Source: Rhizobiales bacterium NRL2 (GTDB taxonomy: Bacteria > Pseudomonadota > Alphaproteobacteria > Minwuiales > Minwuiaceae). From it: 64,000 bases of DNA. The stretch lies in the NCBI GenBank assembly GCA_001664005.1, contig CP016093.1, forward strand, positions 2,301,001-2,365,000. The letters are read 5' to 3'. Positions 8,811 through 17,768 of the stretch are shown here, one piece after another (within the stretch, counting starts at the first letter, position 1; every line of letters starts with the position of its first letter). A program made the translations under genes and the position numbers. The notes under the pieces are model-generated. The model did not search any database. It was not told the origin of the DNA and saw only the letters and a program-made list of their open reading frames with translations.

Positions 8811-9778
8811 TTCGAACTGTCGTCACCGGCTGCGCCGGCCATCTGCCGGAGCGCGTCGTGACCAACGCGGAACTGGCCGAACGGGTCGACACCTCCGACG
8901 AGTGGATCGTCGCCCGGACGGGCATCCGGACCCGGCATATCGCCGCCGACGGAGAAACGACCGGCGATCTGGCCGTGGCGGCCGGGGTCAAGGCGATGAC
9001 CGCCGCCGGCGTGGGGCCCGAGGATATCGACCTCATCATCGTCGCCACGGCGACGCCGGATAACACCTTCCCTGCGACAGCGGCACAGGTGCAGGCGCGG
9101 CTCGGCGTCCGCCAGGGTGCGGCCTTCGACATACAGGCCGTGTGCTCGGGATTCATCTACGGCCTCGCCACGGCCGACAATTTCCTCAAGGCGGGCCAGT
9201 TCCGGCGCTGTCTGCTGATCGGTTCCGAGACCTTCTCGCGCATACTCGACTGGGAGGACCGCACGACCTGCGTGCTGTTCGGCGACGGCGCCGGCGCGGT
9301 GGTGCTGGAGGCGCAGGAGAGCGAGGGCGGGAACGACAGCCCCGGCGTTCTGACCACGCACATCCATTCCGACGGCCGTCATCACGACCTGCTCTATGTC
9401 GACGGGGGGCCGTCCTCGACCCAGACCGTGGGCCATCTGCGCATGTCCGGGCGCGAGGTCTTCAAGCATGCCGTCACCAACCTCTCGGCCGTGATCCAGG
9501 AGGCGCTGGACGCCACCGGGCTGCAGGCGGGCGACATCGACTGGATCATCCCGCATCAGGCCAACAAGCGCATTCTCGACGGCACCGCCCGCAAGTTCGG
9601 GCTCGATCCCGCCAAGGTGGTCGTGACCGTCGACCAGCACGGCAATACCTCAGCCGCCTCCGTGCCCCTGGCGCTGGCGGCGGCCATTGCCGACGGGCGG
9701 GTCAAGCCCGGCGACCTGCTATTGCTGGAGGCGATGGGCGGTGGCTTCACCTGGGGCTCGGCGCTGGTACGCTGGTAG
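8807..9778 (+). CDS. fabH: 3-oxoacyl-ACP synthase III FabH
   Basis: A 323-residue initiating condensing enzyme of type II fatty acid synthesis, joining acetyl-CoA with malonyl-ACP. The catalytic Cys is residue 113 in QAVCSGF; the His lies in [12 protein letters not shown] and the Asn in [16 protein letters not shown]. The N-terminal [17 protein letters not shown] is the FabH signature. Overlaps plsX by 4 nt, so the two are translationally coupled. Chain-length specificity cannot be read from sequence. Confidence 0.97.
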   Translation: MIRTVVTGCAGHLPERVVTNAELAERVDTSDEWIVARTGIRTRHIAADGETTGDLAVAAGVKAMTAAGVGPEDIDLIIVATATPDNTFPATAAQVQARLGVRQGAAFDIQAVCSGFIYGLATADNFLKAGQFRRCLLIGSETFSRILDWEDRTTCVLFGDGAGAVVLEAQESEGGNDSPGVLTTHIHSDGRHHDLLYVDGGPSSTQTVGHLRMSGREVFKHAVTNLSAVIQEALDATGLQAGDIDWIIPHQANKRILDGTARKFGLDPAKVVVTVDQHGNTSAASVPLALAAAIADGRVKPGDLLLLEAMGGGFTWGSALVRW

Positions 9779-9815
9779 CTGCTTCGCCCCGCGGCGGCGA
9801 ATTACACGCAACGCT

Positions 9816-9844
9816 TTGACATCCCCGTTGTTTTCCCGCGTAAT
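9816..9844 (+). promoter_or_regulatory. Candidate promoter for ihfA-merR
   Basis: A perfect TTGACA (9816-9821) and CGTAAT (9839-9844) are separated by 17 bp, in the 112-bp gap between fabH and ihfA. Predicted start near 9851. Confidence 0.6.
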
Positions 9845-9890
9845 GCGTCCAAAGGCATCCACGCGGCAAAGCGTGTCAGGGGGGTTTCAG

Positions 9891-10208
9891 ATGAGTGGCT
9901 CGACGGTCACGCGGGCTCAGCTCGCGGAAGCAGTCTACCAGCAGGTCGGCCTGTCGCGGAACGAATCCGCGGAACTGGTCGAGTCCATCCTGCAGGAGGT
10001 CTCCGACTCCCTCTCGGACGGCGATACCGTCAAGATCTCCTCTTTCGGCAGCTTCCAGGTGCGTCAGAAGGGCGGGCGCGTGGGGCGCAATCCGAAGACG
10101 GGCGAGGAGGTGCCGATCGATCCGCGGCGCGTCCTGGTGTTCCGCGCCAGCCACGTGCTCAAGGACGCGATCAACGAAGGGCTGCTCGGCCGGCCCGCCC
10201 GCGGCTGA
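9891..10208 (+). CDS. ihfA: Integration host factor alpha subunit
   Basis: A 105-residue DNA-bending protein that pairs with IHF-beta. It shows [17 protein letters not shown], then [20 protein letters not shown] and [20 protein letters not shown], the HU/IHF arm region. The Pro-containing [10 protein letters not shown] tip and linkage to fabH and a MerR gene mark it as IhfA rather than HU. The ATG at 9891 follows an AGGGGGG stretch. The MerR gene follows after 20 bp. Confidence 0.94.
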   Translation: MSGSTVTRAQLAEAVYQQVGLSRNESAELVESILQEVSDSLSDGDTVKISSFGSFQVRQKGGRVGRNPKTGEEVPIDPRRVLVFRASHVLKDAINEGLLGRPARG

Positions 10209-10228
10209 CGGCCGTCCGCGCAGATCGC

Positions 10229-10603
10229 ATGGCCAAGTCGCCCGAAGCCTTCCGCACCATCAGCGAAGTCGCCGAGGAACTGGGCGTGCAGCAGCACGTG
10301 CTGCGCTTCTGGGAGACGAAATTCCCCCAGATCAGGCCGCTCAAGCGCGGCGGCGGGCGGCGCTATTACCGCCCCGAGGATGTCGAGGTGCTGCAGCATA
10401 TCCGCCAGCTGCTCTACGACGACAAGTACACCATCAAGGGCGTGCAGCAGCTGTTCCGGGAGCAGGGCTCGGGCCGCCCGGCGGGGAACATGGCGTCCGC
10501 AGCGGAAGAACTTTCGGTGATCCGCCGCCGGGCGCTGGACGAACTGCGCGGCGAACTGATGACGCTCAAATCCGATCTCCAGCGCCTTGCAGCAGGCGAT
10601 TGA
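10229..10603 (+). CDS. MerR-family transcriptional regulator
   Basis: A 124-residue regulator with an N-terminal winged [23 protein letters not shown] followed by [20 protein letters not shown] and [20 protein letters not shown]. The C-terminus (about residues 85-124) is a helix consistent with the MerR dimerisation coil and has no metal-binding Cys pair. This regulator follows ihfA in many alphaproteobacteria. Its inducer and targets are unknown. The stop codon lies inside the predicted -35 element of the downstream tRNA promoter. Confidence 0.92.
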   Translation: MAKSPEAFRTISEVAEELGVQQHVLRFWETKFPQIRPLKRGGGRRYYRPEDVEVLQHIRQLLYDDKYTIKGVQQLFREQGSGRPAGNMASAAEELSVIRRRALDELRGELMTLKSDLQRLAAGD

Positions 10604-10628
10604 AAGCCTGGCGAACCTCCTCTATGTT
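10600..10628 (+). promoter_or_regulatory. Promoter of tRNA-Pro
   Basis: TTGAAA (10600-10605) and TATGTT (10623-10628) are spaced by 17 bp. The predicted start near 10635 is only about 3 nt before the mature tRNA. The -35 box overlaps the merR stop codon. Confidence 0.6.
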
Positions 10629-10637
10629 CGCCCGCGT

Positions 10638-10714
10638 CGGAGCGTAGCGCAGCCTGGTAGCGCACCATACTGGGGGTGTGGGGGTCGTGGGTTCAAATCC
10701 CGCCGCTCCGACCA
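10638..10714 (+). tRNA. tRNA-Pro(GGG)
   Basis: A 77-nt cloverleaf with encoded CCA. The acceptor stem CGGAGCG (10638-10644) pairs with CGCTCCG (10704-10710), then discriminator A and CCA. The anticodon arm is CCATA-CTGGGGG-TGTGG, giving anticodon GGG, which reads CCC and CCU. The T arm carries GTTCAAAT. The C1-G72 end fits bacterial tRNA-Pro. Confidence 0.95.
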
Positions 10715-10736
10715 TTTTCTCGATCCTGTTTGCCTT

Positions 10737-11726
10737 TTACCGGTCGGCTGACGCGGTGCCGCTGAGGCTGCGCGCCATCCAACGATGCACGAAGCGGAGC
10801 TTCTCCGCGATCGCCGGCGTGTGGACGAAAGGATAGATGTCGGAGACGCCCATGGCCCGGTTGACGTGGTTCAGCGCCACGCCGAGGCGGGCTCCGTAGG
10901 CCAGCAGCGTCGCCGCATCCTGCTCCGTATAGGCGTCGTAGTCGGGGCCGGGGAGGCGATCGCCGGTCAGCCCGGCGGCGGCGAAACTGTCGACGATGTC
11001 TGTCAGATGCAGAAGATGCGCGAAGCTCTCGGCCCAGTCCTCGTGCGGATGGCTGGCGGCATAGGGGGTGATGTGCCAGCCCTCCCAGCCGGCGTAGGGG
11101 CCCTGCCGGTAATATTCGGCCAGGGCGGCGCCATAGTCGATCCTCTCATCGGCGAACAGCGCCCGGAACGCCTCCAGGAACCCGGGCTCGGCGGCCAGGC
11201 GCTGGAAAAAGAAATGCCCGAGCTCGTGGCGGAAGTGCCCGATCATGGTGCGCAGCGGCTCGTCGAAGTCCGTGCGCCGGCGCACGCGCATTACGTCGTC
11301 GGCCTCGGTGACGTTGATGGTGACGATGCCGTTGTGGTGACCCATCGAGATGTTCAGTCCGCCGCTGCTGGTCGCCTCCGCCAGCATGTGGAAGACGGGC
11401 CGCCGCCCCGGATCGGTGTCGGTCAGCCAGCCCCAGCGCCCCAGGTTGGCCAGCACCCAGCGTTTGGCCAGTTCCGCATCCTGCCAGTGCCCGCGGTTCT
11501 CGCCGTGGAATGTTTCCGGCACCACCTCCGTCATGGCGCAGCTGCGGCAGAGGCCGCCATCGCGGGCGAGCCAGTTGCAGGCGATCTCCGCCCGGTTGGC
11601 GCATTCCGCGCCGTCTGTGGCGAAGGCCCCGGCTTCGGGGTCGAAGACGACAGAGGCGCCGCAGGCGCAGGCCAGGTTGCGGAAGAACAGTCGGCCGCCA
11701 CAGGCCGGGCAGGTGAACAGCTGCAA
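10737..11726 (-). CDS. Zinc-ribbon plus putative zinc metallopeptidase (DUF2248-like)
   Basis: A 329-residue protein with an N-terminal zinc ribbon (FTCPACG, then ACACG, residues about 6-23) and a metallopeptidase-like domain carrying HELGH at residues 167-171, followed by FFFQRL. The family is annotated as putative zinc-binding metallopeptidase; the substrate is unknown. The best start is a TTG at 11726, because AAGGAGAC sits about 4 nt upstream (11731-11738) and the zinc ribbon then lies at the N-terminus as in relatives. An ATG 20 codons upstream has no comparable ribosome binding site. No signal peptide is present, so it is cytoplasmic. Confidence 0.82.
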   Translation of the reverse strand: MQLFTCPACGGRLFFRNLACACGASVVFDPEAGAFATDGAECANRAEIACNWLARDGGLCRSCAMTEVVPETFHGENRGHWQDAELAKRWVLANLGRWGWLTDTDPGRRPVFHMLAEATSSGGLNISMGHHNGIVTINVTEADDVMRVRRRTDFDEPLRTMIGHFRHELGHFFFQRLAAEPGFLEAFRALFADERIDYGAALAEYYRQGPYAGWEGWHITPYAASHPHEDWAESFAHLLHLTDIVDSFAAAGLTGDRLPGPDYDAYTEQDAATLLAYGARLGVALNHVNRAMGVSDIYPFVHTPAIAEKLRFVHRWMARSLSGTASADR

Positions 11727-11798
11727 AGAAGTCTCCTTGGTTCGAAGCCACGGCGGGCATTTGCCATCCGTCGGCGCAGGCGGCAAGCGTCGTCAGGT

Positions 11799-12647
11799 TC
11801 AGGCCAGGAAGCGGGCGCGCCAGAGCGCGGCGATCCGCGCCGCGTTGCCGGGGTCGATGCGCGGCTCGGACAGGTCGAAACGGGCGCGCCGGAGGCGCTT
11901 CAGGTAGAGCCGTGCGAGGGGGAGTACCAGCAGCGGCGCCCGCGACGCTTTCGGGAGACTGCGGAGGGCCCGAGCCGACGCCAGGTCCCGCTCCGCGATC
12001 TCGGCCAGTTCCGTCAGCACCGATTTCAGCTTCCCGGGATCGCGGCGGCCGATGGACTGGCGCGCATCGGCGATGCCATGGCGGGCGAGAAGTTCGACCG
12101 GCAGCATGACGCGGCCCTGCGCGCCGTGGAACGGCACCGCGCGGACAAGGCCGGCCAGGGCATAGGCGCGGCCCGCGGCCAGCGCGGCATCGTGCGCTGC
12201 GGTCTCCGTCACGCCGGCGGCGAGCAGGCCCAGCCGCACCAGGTTCGACGAGGTCGCCTCGGCATAAGCGCTAAGGTCGTTCACCGTGGCGAAAGGCGCG
12301 TCCTCCAGATCGCGTTCGCGCGCGTTGACGAGTTCCATGGCGAGATCGAAAGCCGTGTCGCCGGCCGCCGGCATCCAAGCTGTCAGCGATTGGACCACCG
12401 GGTGGCGGCGCGGCTCGTCGCCCCGGCGGATCTCGCCAAGCGCGTCGCGCCACCATTGCAACCGGATCTGACCCAGCATGGGCTCGGACACGCGCTCCCG
12501 CGTCGCCGCGACTTCCAGGTTGAAGGCATGGAGCCCGATCAGCCGCTCGCGCAGCGCTGGCGGGGCGAACAGGGCGATGTAAAGCCGGTCCGGGTCCTGG
12601 CGGCGCAGGTCGGCGATCAGTTCGTCGAGATTGGCGGCGTCGGTGAT
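11799..12647 (-). CDS. Squalene/phytoene synthase-family protein, NDUFAF6-like, probable ATC start
   Basis: A 282-residue protein of the squalene/phytoene synthase superfamily. The segments VSEPMLGQIRLQWWRDAL, ARERDLEDAPFATVNDLSAY, AEATSSNLVRLGLLAAGV and VPFHGAQGRVMLPVELLARH resemble mitochondrial NDUFAF6, a complex I assembly factor, more than true synthases. No ATG, GTG or TTG lies in frame between the upstream stop (12684) and conserved coding sequence. The only well-placed start is ATC at 12647, preceded by GGAGG (12653-12657) at 5-nt spacing, which restores the family N-terminus. A GTG at 12491 would remove about 52 conserved residues. Follows the alkylsulfatase gene. Confidence 0.75.
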   Translation of the reverse strand: MTDAANLDELIADLRRQDPDRLYIALFAPPALRERLIGLHAFNLEVAATRERVSEPMLGQIRLQWWRDALGEIRRGDEPRRHPVVQSLTAWMPAAGDTAFDLAMELVNARERDLEDAPFATVNDLSAYAEATSSNLVRLGLLAAGVTETAAHDAALAAGRAYALAGLVRAVPFHGAQGRVMLPVELLARHGIADARQSIGRRDPGKLKSVLTELAEIAERDLASARALRSLPKASRAPLLVLPLARLYLKRLRRARFDLSEPRIDPGNAARIAALWRARFLA

Positions 12648-12683
12648 GGCGGCCTCCGGTCCGGGGGTTTCCCGCCCGGCGGT

Positions 12684-14606
12684 TCAGAGATGCTCCGGGC
12701 CGGGAGTCAGGATGTCGAACTGCATGTCGAAGCCGTCAAGCATGTCGAACAGGCCCGTCACGACCGAGCCGTCGCCGCTGACGGTCAGCGCGCCGCCTTC
12801 GAGAGCCTCGGCGACGGTCGCCTTGCCGACGATCAGGGCGACCAGCACATCGCGCCGCGTCGTCACCGTGGCCAGCGCGTCGTCGGCCACCTTGCCCATG
12901 ATCTGGGTCAGGGTCTCGTTGGCCAGCGTCTGGCAGACCCGCTCTTCGCGGTCGGTGAGATGCCAGTTGATGCGCCAGCTCATGCCGGCGCCTTTCGCCG
13001 GGTCCAGCCTCACGGCGATGAAGTCGAACAGCGTCTCCGTCGCCACCGCGCCCAGCAGGTCGGGGCTCAGGATCGGCCGCGGCGGCAGCTTGACCACGCC
13101 GTGGCGCAGTTCCTGTGCGGCGTAGAGATAGGCGTTGCGCCACGTCGCGCTCTCGGCCTGATAGCCGAGTTGCTCGAAGGCGTCGGCGGCCAGGTGCCGC
13201 GCGTCCCCGTTCTCCGGGTCGGCGAACAGCACGTGGTAGAGCACCTGAGCGACCCAGCGGTACTCGCCGGCGTCGAAGTCGGCGCGCGCCTTCGCCAGCA
13301 CGCCGGCCGCCCCGCCCATGTAGTCGACATATTTCCGTGCCGCGGGGACGGGCGGCAGCGGGTTCAGGTTCGCCGGATTGCCGTCGTACCAGCTCAGATA
13401 GCGCTGGAAGACGGCCTTGGAATTGTGGCTGACGGTGCCGTAGTAGCCGCGCATGCGCCAGTCGTCGGCCAGGGATGGCGGCAGGTCCAGCGCTTCGGCG
13501 ATTTCCGCCGGCCGCCAGCCATGGTTCATCAGCCGGACCGTCTGGTCGTGGATGTGCTTGTACAGATCGCGCTGGCGCTGCAGGAAGCCGGTGACGTTCT
13601 CCCGGCCCCAGGTCGGCCAGTGGTGCTGGCAGATCAGAACCTCCGTCTTCGCGCCGAAGCGTTCGACAGCGTCCGCCAGAAAGTGCGACCAGATGCGCGG
13701 GTCGCGCACCTCCGAGCCCCGGAGCGGGCAGAAATTGTGCAGCAGCGGCGTGGCGTTCTCAGCCATGTTCAGCACGCCCAGATCGGGGAAGAACATGTGC
13801 ATCTCTGCCGGCGCCTCCGTGCCGGGGGCGAGGTGGAAGTCGATGGCGAGGCCGTCGACCATGTGCCGCTCCACGGGCTGGACGATGACGTCGGTCGGCG
13901 CGATCAGGCTGATCGTGCCGCGCGCCGTCACCTTGCCCAGGCCGGCGTCGACCTGGCCGCGCGGGCCGGGCTTCAGCAGACCGCCGAACTGGAACTGCGC
14001 GCGCCGGGTCATGGCGTTGCCGGCCAGCACGTTCTCGCCGCCCACGGCCTCCAGGAAGCCGTCGGGGGCGAAGACCTGCGCCGCGCCCGACGCGGCCTCC
14101 TCGGGCGTCAGCACGCCGCGCGCGCAGCCATAATGGTCGACATGGCTGTGAGTGTAGATCAGGGCCTTCACGGGTCGCCGGGGGCGGTGCTCGAAATAAA
14201 GCTCCAGTCCGGCGCGGGCGACCTCGGCGGTGGTCATGCAGTCAATCAGGATCAGGCCCTGATCGCCCTCGATGATCGTCATGTTGGCGAGGTCGAGGCC
14301 GCGGACCTGCCAGACCCGTTCCGTCACCTTGAACAGGCCGTTGTGCATGTTGAGCCGCGCCATGCGCAGCAGGCTGGGGTTGATCGTGTCGATGCCGGCG
14401 TCGCCGTTCAGGAAATCGTAGACGTTGAGATCCCAGACCTTCGTGCCGCGCTCGGTGGCGATGACGCCGCCGTCCAGGCTCGCCACATGGCCGCGGGCGG
14501 CGTTCTCGAAATCGTCGCGGTCGGCGAAATTGAGCTTCCCGGCCAACCGGCGGTTCGCCGCCAGCGTGGCTTCGCTGGCTTGTTTCGGCGTCTTCGGATC
14601 GGTCAT
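12684..14606 (-). CDS. Alkyl sulfatase (SdsA1/YjcS-type metallo-beta-lactamase-fold hydrolase)
   Basis: A 640-residue type III alkylsulfatase, which hydrolyses primary or secondary alkyl sulfates using a binuclear zinc site. The metal motif THSHVDH is at residues 152-158. Further ligand regions are seen in MAENATPLLHNFCPLRGSE and ICQHHWPTWG. The middle third carries the dimerisation domain (YYGTVSHNSKAVFQRYLSWY) and the C-terminus an SCP2-like domain. No clear signal peptide is visible, so it may be cytoplasmic. The ATG at 14606 follows a G-rich stretch and was preferred to a TTG seven codons upstream. Relatives include linear alkyl sulfatases of Pseudomonas; stereochemistry and substrate are not predictable. 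Confidence 0.9.
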   Translation of the reverse strand: MTDPKTPKQASEATLAANRRLAGKLNFADRDDFENAARGHVASLDGGVIATERGTKVWDLNVYDFLNGDAGIDTINPSLLRMARLNMHNGLFKVTERVWQVRGLDLANMTIIEGDQGLILIDCMTTAEVARAGLELYFEHRPRRPVKALIYTHSHVDHYGCARGVLTPEEAASGAAQVFAPDGFLEAVGGENVLAGNAMTRRAQFQFGGLLKPGPRGQVDAGLGKVTARGTISLIAPTDVIVQPVERHMVDGLAIDFHLAPGTEAPAEMHMFFPDLGVLNMAENATPLLHNFCPLRGSEVRDPRIWSHFLADAVERFGAKTEVLICQHHWPTWGRENVTGFLQRQRDLYKHIHDQTVRLMNHGWRPAEIAEALDLPPSLADDWRMRGYYGTVSHNSKAVFQRYLSWYDGNPANLNPLPPVPAARKYVDYMGGAAGVLAKARADFDAGEYRWVAQVLYHVLFADPENGDARHLAADAFEQLGYQAESATWRNAYLYAAQELRHGVVKLPPRPILSPDLLGAVATETLFDFIAVRLDPAKGAGMSWRINWHLTDREERVCQTLANETLTQIMGKVADDALATVTTRRDVLVALIVGKATVAEALEGGALTVSGDGSVVTGLFDMLDGFDMQFDILTPGPEHL

Positions 14607-14656
14607 CTGATCGCCCCCCCGCGTCAATCCCCGGAAGGCAGTCTACGCCCGGCCTT

Positions 14657-15550
14657 TCAGGCCGTCACCTGCGGCTCGGGAATGCCGGCGGCCATGCAGG
14701 CGGCGGTCACCGTGTTGGCCAGCAGGCAGGCGATGGTCATGGGGCCGACGCCGCCGGGCACCGGCGTGATGAGGCCGGCATGGCCGACCGCGGCCTCGAA
14801 GTCGACGTCGCCCACCAGCCGCGTCTTGCCGTCGTCCTTGGGGATCCGGTTGATGCCGACGTCGATCACCGCTGCGCCTTCCCTGATCCAGTCGCCCTGG
14901 ACGAACTTCGGCCGGCCCACGGCGGCGATGACGATGTCCGCCTGGCGGCAGAGGCCGGGCAGGTCCTTCGTGCGGCTGTGGGCGATGGTGACGGTGCAGT
15001 TGGCGTGCAGCAGCAGCATCGCCATGGGCTTGCCGACGATGTTGGAGCGGCCCACGACCACGGCATGCTTGCCGGACAGGTCGCCCAGCCGGTCGTGCAG
15101 CAGCATCATGCAGCCGCGCGGGGTGCAGGGCGTCAGCGCCGGCAGGCCGATCTGCAGCCGTCCGGTGTTGACGACGTGAAAGCCGTCGACGTCCTTGTCC
15201 GGATCGATCCTGTCCAGCACCGCGGCCTCGTCGATCTGATCGGGCAGCGGAAGCTGCACCAGGATGCCGTGGATGCCGGGGTCGGCGTTGAGCCGGTCGA
15301 CCACCGCCAGCACCTCGTCCTGGGTGGCCGTGGCTTCCAGGCGGATCTCGTCGGAGCGCATGCCGCACTCGACGGTCTGCTTCGCCTTGTTGCGCACATA
15401 GACCTGGCTGGCCGGATCCTCGCCCACCAGCACCACCGCCAGACCAGGCTTCAGGTCGTGGTCGGCGACGAGCCGGTCGACCTGCGCCTTGACGCGGGCG
15501 CGGACGTCCGCGGCGAACGCCTTGCCGTCGATGATGTTGTCTCCGCTCAT
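14657..15550 (-). CDS. folD: Bifunctional methylenetetrahydrofolate dehydrogenase/cyclohydrolase
   Basis: A 297-residue cytosolic enzyme that interconverts 5,10-methylene-, 5,10-methenyl- and 10-formyl-tetrahydrofolate with NADP. It carries [17 protein letters not shown] with the catalytic Lys, [12 protein letters not shown], the nucleotide-binding [15 protein letters not shown], and the C-terminal [16 protein letters not shown]. Length matches the family. Its ATG overlaps the stop of the DUF167 gene (ATGA). Confidence 0.97.
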   Translation of the reverse strand: MSGDNIIDGKAFAADVRARVKAQVDRLVADHDLKPGLAVVLVGEDPASQVYVRNKAKQTVECGMRSDEIRLEATATQDEVLAVVDRLNADPGIHGILVQLPLPDQIDEAAVLDRIDPDKDVDGFHVVNTGRLQIGLPALTPCTPRGCMMLLHDRLGDLSGKHAVVVGRSNIVGKPMAMLLLHANCTVTIAHSRTKDLPGLCRQADIVIAAVGRPKFVQGDWIREGAAVIDVGINRIPKDDGKTRLVGDVDFEAAVGHAGLITPVPGGVGPMTIACLLANTVTAACMAAGIPEPQVTA

Positions 15551-15834
15551 GCCGTGCCCCCTCCGATGGTCTCGATACGCCGGCGCAACTCGTCGTCCGG
15601 GCCGGCAATCTGAAGCGTCTTGTCGCGGCCGGTTTCCCCGTGGACGACCTCGATATCGCTCGGCGCGACGCCGAGGCGCTTCGCCAGCAGTTTCACCACC
15701 GCCCGGTTGGCCTTGCCCTTCTCCGGTGCGGCGGTGACCTTGACCTTCAGCCGCCGGCGTCCGTCCGCGTCCGTGAACCAGCCGTCGAAGCCCTCGTGCC
15801 GCGCACCGGGCGTGACCTTCAGGTCGAGGCGCAT
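15547..15834 (-). CDS. DUF167 (YggU-family) protein
   Basis: A 95-residue protein of the DUF167/YggU fold, function unknown. It shows [17 protein letters not shown], then [20 protein letters not shown] and [20 protein letters not shown], all diagnostic. The ATG at 15834 was chosen because it follows the YggT stop by 8 nt; a GTG at 15861 would overlap yggT by 19 nt and add nine residues. Pairing with yggT is conserved across bacteria. Coupled to folD by a 4-nt overlap. Confidence 0.9.
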   Translation of the reverse strand: MRLDLKVTPGARHEGFDGWFTDADGRRRLKVKVTAAPEKGKANRAVVKLLAKRLGVAPSDIEVVHGETGRDKTLQIAGPDDELRRRIETIGGGTA

Positions 15835-15842
15835 GGGGCCGG

Positions 15843-16142
15843 TCAGGTGTAGCCGGAGCACAGACCCATGATGTCGCAGATGATCAGGGTGCGGAGCACG
15901 CTGAGCAGCACGATCAGGACGATCGGCGAGATGTCGATGCCGCCCAGGTCGGGCAGCAGCCGCCGGATCGGCGCCAGCGCGGGCTCCGTGATGCGGAACA
16001 GGAAATAGCCGATCTGCCGCGCGATCGGGTTCTGCGGATTCAGCACGTTGAAGGCCACCAGCCAGCTCATGATCGCGTTCGCGATCAGGCAGATGATGTA
16101 GAACGTGATCGCGTAGTCGATCAGGGTCGCAATCGCCAGCAT
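15843..16142 (-). CDS. YggT-family membrane protein
   Basis: A 99-residue integral membrane protein with two hydrophobic segments: [20 protein letters not shown] near the N-terminus and [20 protein letters not shown] near the C-terminus. Between them lies [20 protein letters not shown], the YggT signature. Family members are linked to osmotic tolerance and cell-envelope or division functions, without a defined mechanism. First gene of the yggT-DUF167-folD run. Confidence 0.9.
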   Translation of the reverse strand: MLAIATLIDYAITFYIICLIANAIMSWLVAFNVLNPQNPIARQIGYFLFRITEPALAPIRRLLPDLGGIDISPIVLIVLLSVLRTLIICDIMGLCSGYT

Positions 16143-16209
16143 GGGCTATCCTCGGGTCCGGGGCGTGGTTACCGCGCGAGAGATAGCCGCGCCTGCTCCG
16201 CGTGGCAAG

Positions 16210-16623
16210 TCAGGCAGGCGTCGCCTGGGGCAGCTTCATCTCGCCACGGTCCTCGAAGACGATCCGGACCTTCATGCCGATCGAGACGTCCGCCGGCGCA
16301 CAGCCGATCACGTTCATCATCATGCGCGGCCCCTCGTCCAGATCGACGAGCGCGATGACATAGGGCGCTTCCGCAGCAAATGCCTCGGTCGGGGCGCGGT
16401 GATTGACGGTGAAGGTGAACACCGTGCCGGTCCCGGCCGCGTCGATGAGGCTCAGGTCGGCGGAGCCGCAGGCCGTGCAGCGGTTGCGGGGATAGAACTG
16501 CGCCGCGCCGCAGGCGCCGCAGCGCTGGACTGTCAGCCGTTCCTCGTTGCAGGCGGCCCAGAAGCCTTCCGAATCGACGGTGGGAACCGGGGCGGGCTTG
16601 GTCGTGGCCTTTGAGTCGCTCAT
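16210..16623 (-). CDS. DUF35-type Zn-ribbon/OB-fold protein (thiolase partner)
   Basis: A 137-residue protein with an N-terminal rubredoxin-like zinc ribbon, CGACGAAQFYPRNRCTACG (about residues 35-53), and an OB-fold (VFTFTVNHRAPTEAFAAEAP). Members commonly form complexes with thiolase-like proteins, acting as a CoA-binding subunit in acyl-CoA and steroid side-chain metabolism. Its ATG overlaps the stop of the upstream thiolase gene by 4 nt, so the pair is probably a complex. It ends the P450-thiolase-DUF35 transcript. Confidence 0.92.
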   Translation of the reverse strand: MSDSKATTKPAPVPTVDSEGFWAACNEERLTVQRCGACGAAQFYPRNRCTACGSADLSLIDAAGTGTVFTFTVNHRAPTEAFAAEAPYVIALVDLDEGPRMMMNVIGCAPADVSIGMKVRIVFEDRGEMKLPQATPA

Positions 16624-17768
16624 GCCGCGCGCTCCAGGATCAGGGAGACATGGGCCGACAGCGTGCCGCCGTCGCCGTGGACGTAGCAGGTGGCGGCGTC
16701 CTTCACCTGCCGCTCGTCCGCCTCGCCGCGTAGCTGGCGAACGCCCTCGACGACATGGAAGGCGCCGCCGGCCGCGCCGGAATGGCCGAAGCTGAGCAGT
16801 CCGCCATGGGTGTTGCAGGGCAGGACGCCACCCAGATCCAGCGCGCCCTCGGCCGCCGCAGGGCCCACCGTGCCCTTCTCGAAGAAGCCGATGGATTCCA
16901 GTTCGATCGCCAGCGTGATGGTGAAGCTGTCGTAGATCTCGGCCACGTCGATGTTCTTCACCGTCATGCCGGCCTCCCGGAAGGCGTCGGCCGCCGAGTG
17001 CTTGCAGCCGAAACTCTGCAGGTCGCGGGGCGCGGCCATCAGGTGCTCGTGGGTGCCCTTCTGGCCGGCGCCCAGGATGCGGATGGCCGGCTTGCCGCCT
17101 GCGGGCTCGGCGGAAACCAGGATGCCGGCCGCGCCGTCGGAAATCAGCGCGCAGTCGAACAGACGGAGCGGCTCGGCGATGGGGCGGCTGGCCATGACGT
17201 CCTCGACCGAGAGAGGCTTCCGCATCTGGGCATCCGGATGGCGGCGGGCGTGATTGCGTGTGGTGACCGCGATATGGGCCATGTGCTCCAGCGTCAGGCC
17301 GGTGTCGTGCATGTAGCGCTGCGCCACCAGGCCGTAGGCGGCCGGAATGGTGATGCCGTAGGGCACCTCGAACTCGCTGTGGCCGAAGTCGGCGAGCGCC
17401 GCGACCGCCGCGCCGGGCGCCATGCCGGTCAGCCGGTTGTCGCCGGTGAGACACAGCACGTTGCGGCACATGCCGGATTCGATCAGCGCCTTGGCGGTCA
17501 TGACGTGCAGTGCGCCCGTGGCGCCGCCGGCCGATACGCAGGCGGCAAAGGCCGGCTGAATGCCCAGATACTCGGCGACCACGTGGGCCAGCATCGGATG
17601 CGGCTCGGTGAAGGAATAGGCGCAGAGCAGACCGTCCACGTCCTTCAGGTCGATCCCGGCGTCGGCTGCAGCATCGCGCGCGACGGTGGCGTGCAGCGAC
17701 AGGGCGCTTTCCTCGGGCAGCTTGCCGCAGCGGGTGTTGGCGATGCCTGTGATGAACGCCTTCGTCAT
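16620..17768 (-). CDS. Thiolase-fold protein (SCP2-thiolase/lipid-transfer-like)
   Basis: A 382-residue thiolase superfamily protein. The nucleophile position is Cys77 in FAACVSAGGATGALHV, the ISDGAAGILV segment is present, and the C-terminal active-site loop reads NTHGGLLSFGHSGAAGG. It looks like SCP2-thiolase or Ltp-type enzymes rather than a classical acetyl-CoA acetyltransferase, and these often work with a DUF35 partner. Overlaps by 4 nt with both the P450 gene upstream and the DUF35 gene downstream. Retro-aldol versus thiolytic activity cannot be decided. Confidence 0.88.
   Translation of the reverse strand: MTKAFITGIANTRCGKLPEESALSLHATVARDAAADAGIDLKDVDGLLCAYSFTEPHPMLAHVVAEYLGIQPAFAACVSAGGATGALHVMTAKALIESGMCRNVLCLTGDNRLTGMAPGAAVAALADFGHSEFEVPYGITIPAAYGLVAQRYMHDTGLTLEHMAHIAVTTRNHARRHPDAQMRKPLSVEDVMASRPIAEPLRLFDCALISDGAAGILVSAEPAGGKPAIRILGAGQKGTHEHLMAAPRDLQSFGCKHSAADAFREAGMTVKNIDVAEIYDSFTITLAIELESIGFFEKGTVGPAAAEGALDLGGVLPCNTHGGLLSFGHSGAAGGAFHVVEGVRQLRGEADERQVKDAATCYVHGDGGTLSAHVSLILERAA

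Noticed and set aside
10737-11786. ATG start at 11786 for the metallopeptidase
   Set aside because: The TTG at 11726 has AAGGAGAC at good spacing and places the zinc ribbon at the N-terminus; the 20 extra residues show no family similarity.
10785-15179. A very long plus-strand open frame (over 1,400 codons) opposite the metallopeptidase, NDUFAF6-like, alkylsulfatase and folD genes
   Set aside because: It is antisense to several clearly conserved genes, and its translation is low complexity (Arg, Gly, Ala, His). Such frames are expected from codon bias in GC-rich DNA.
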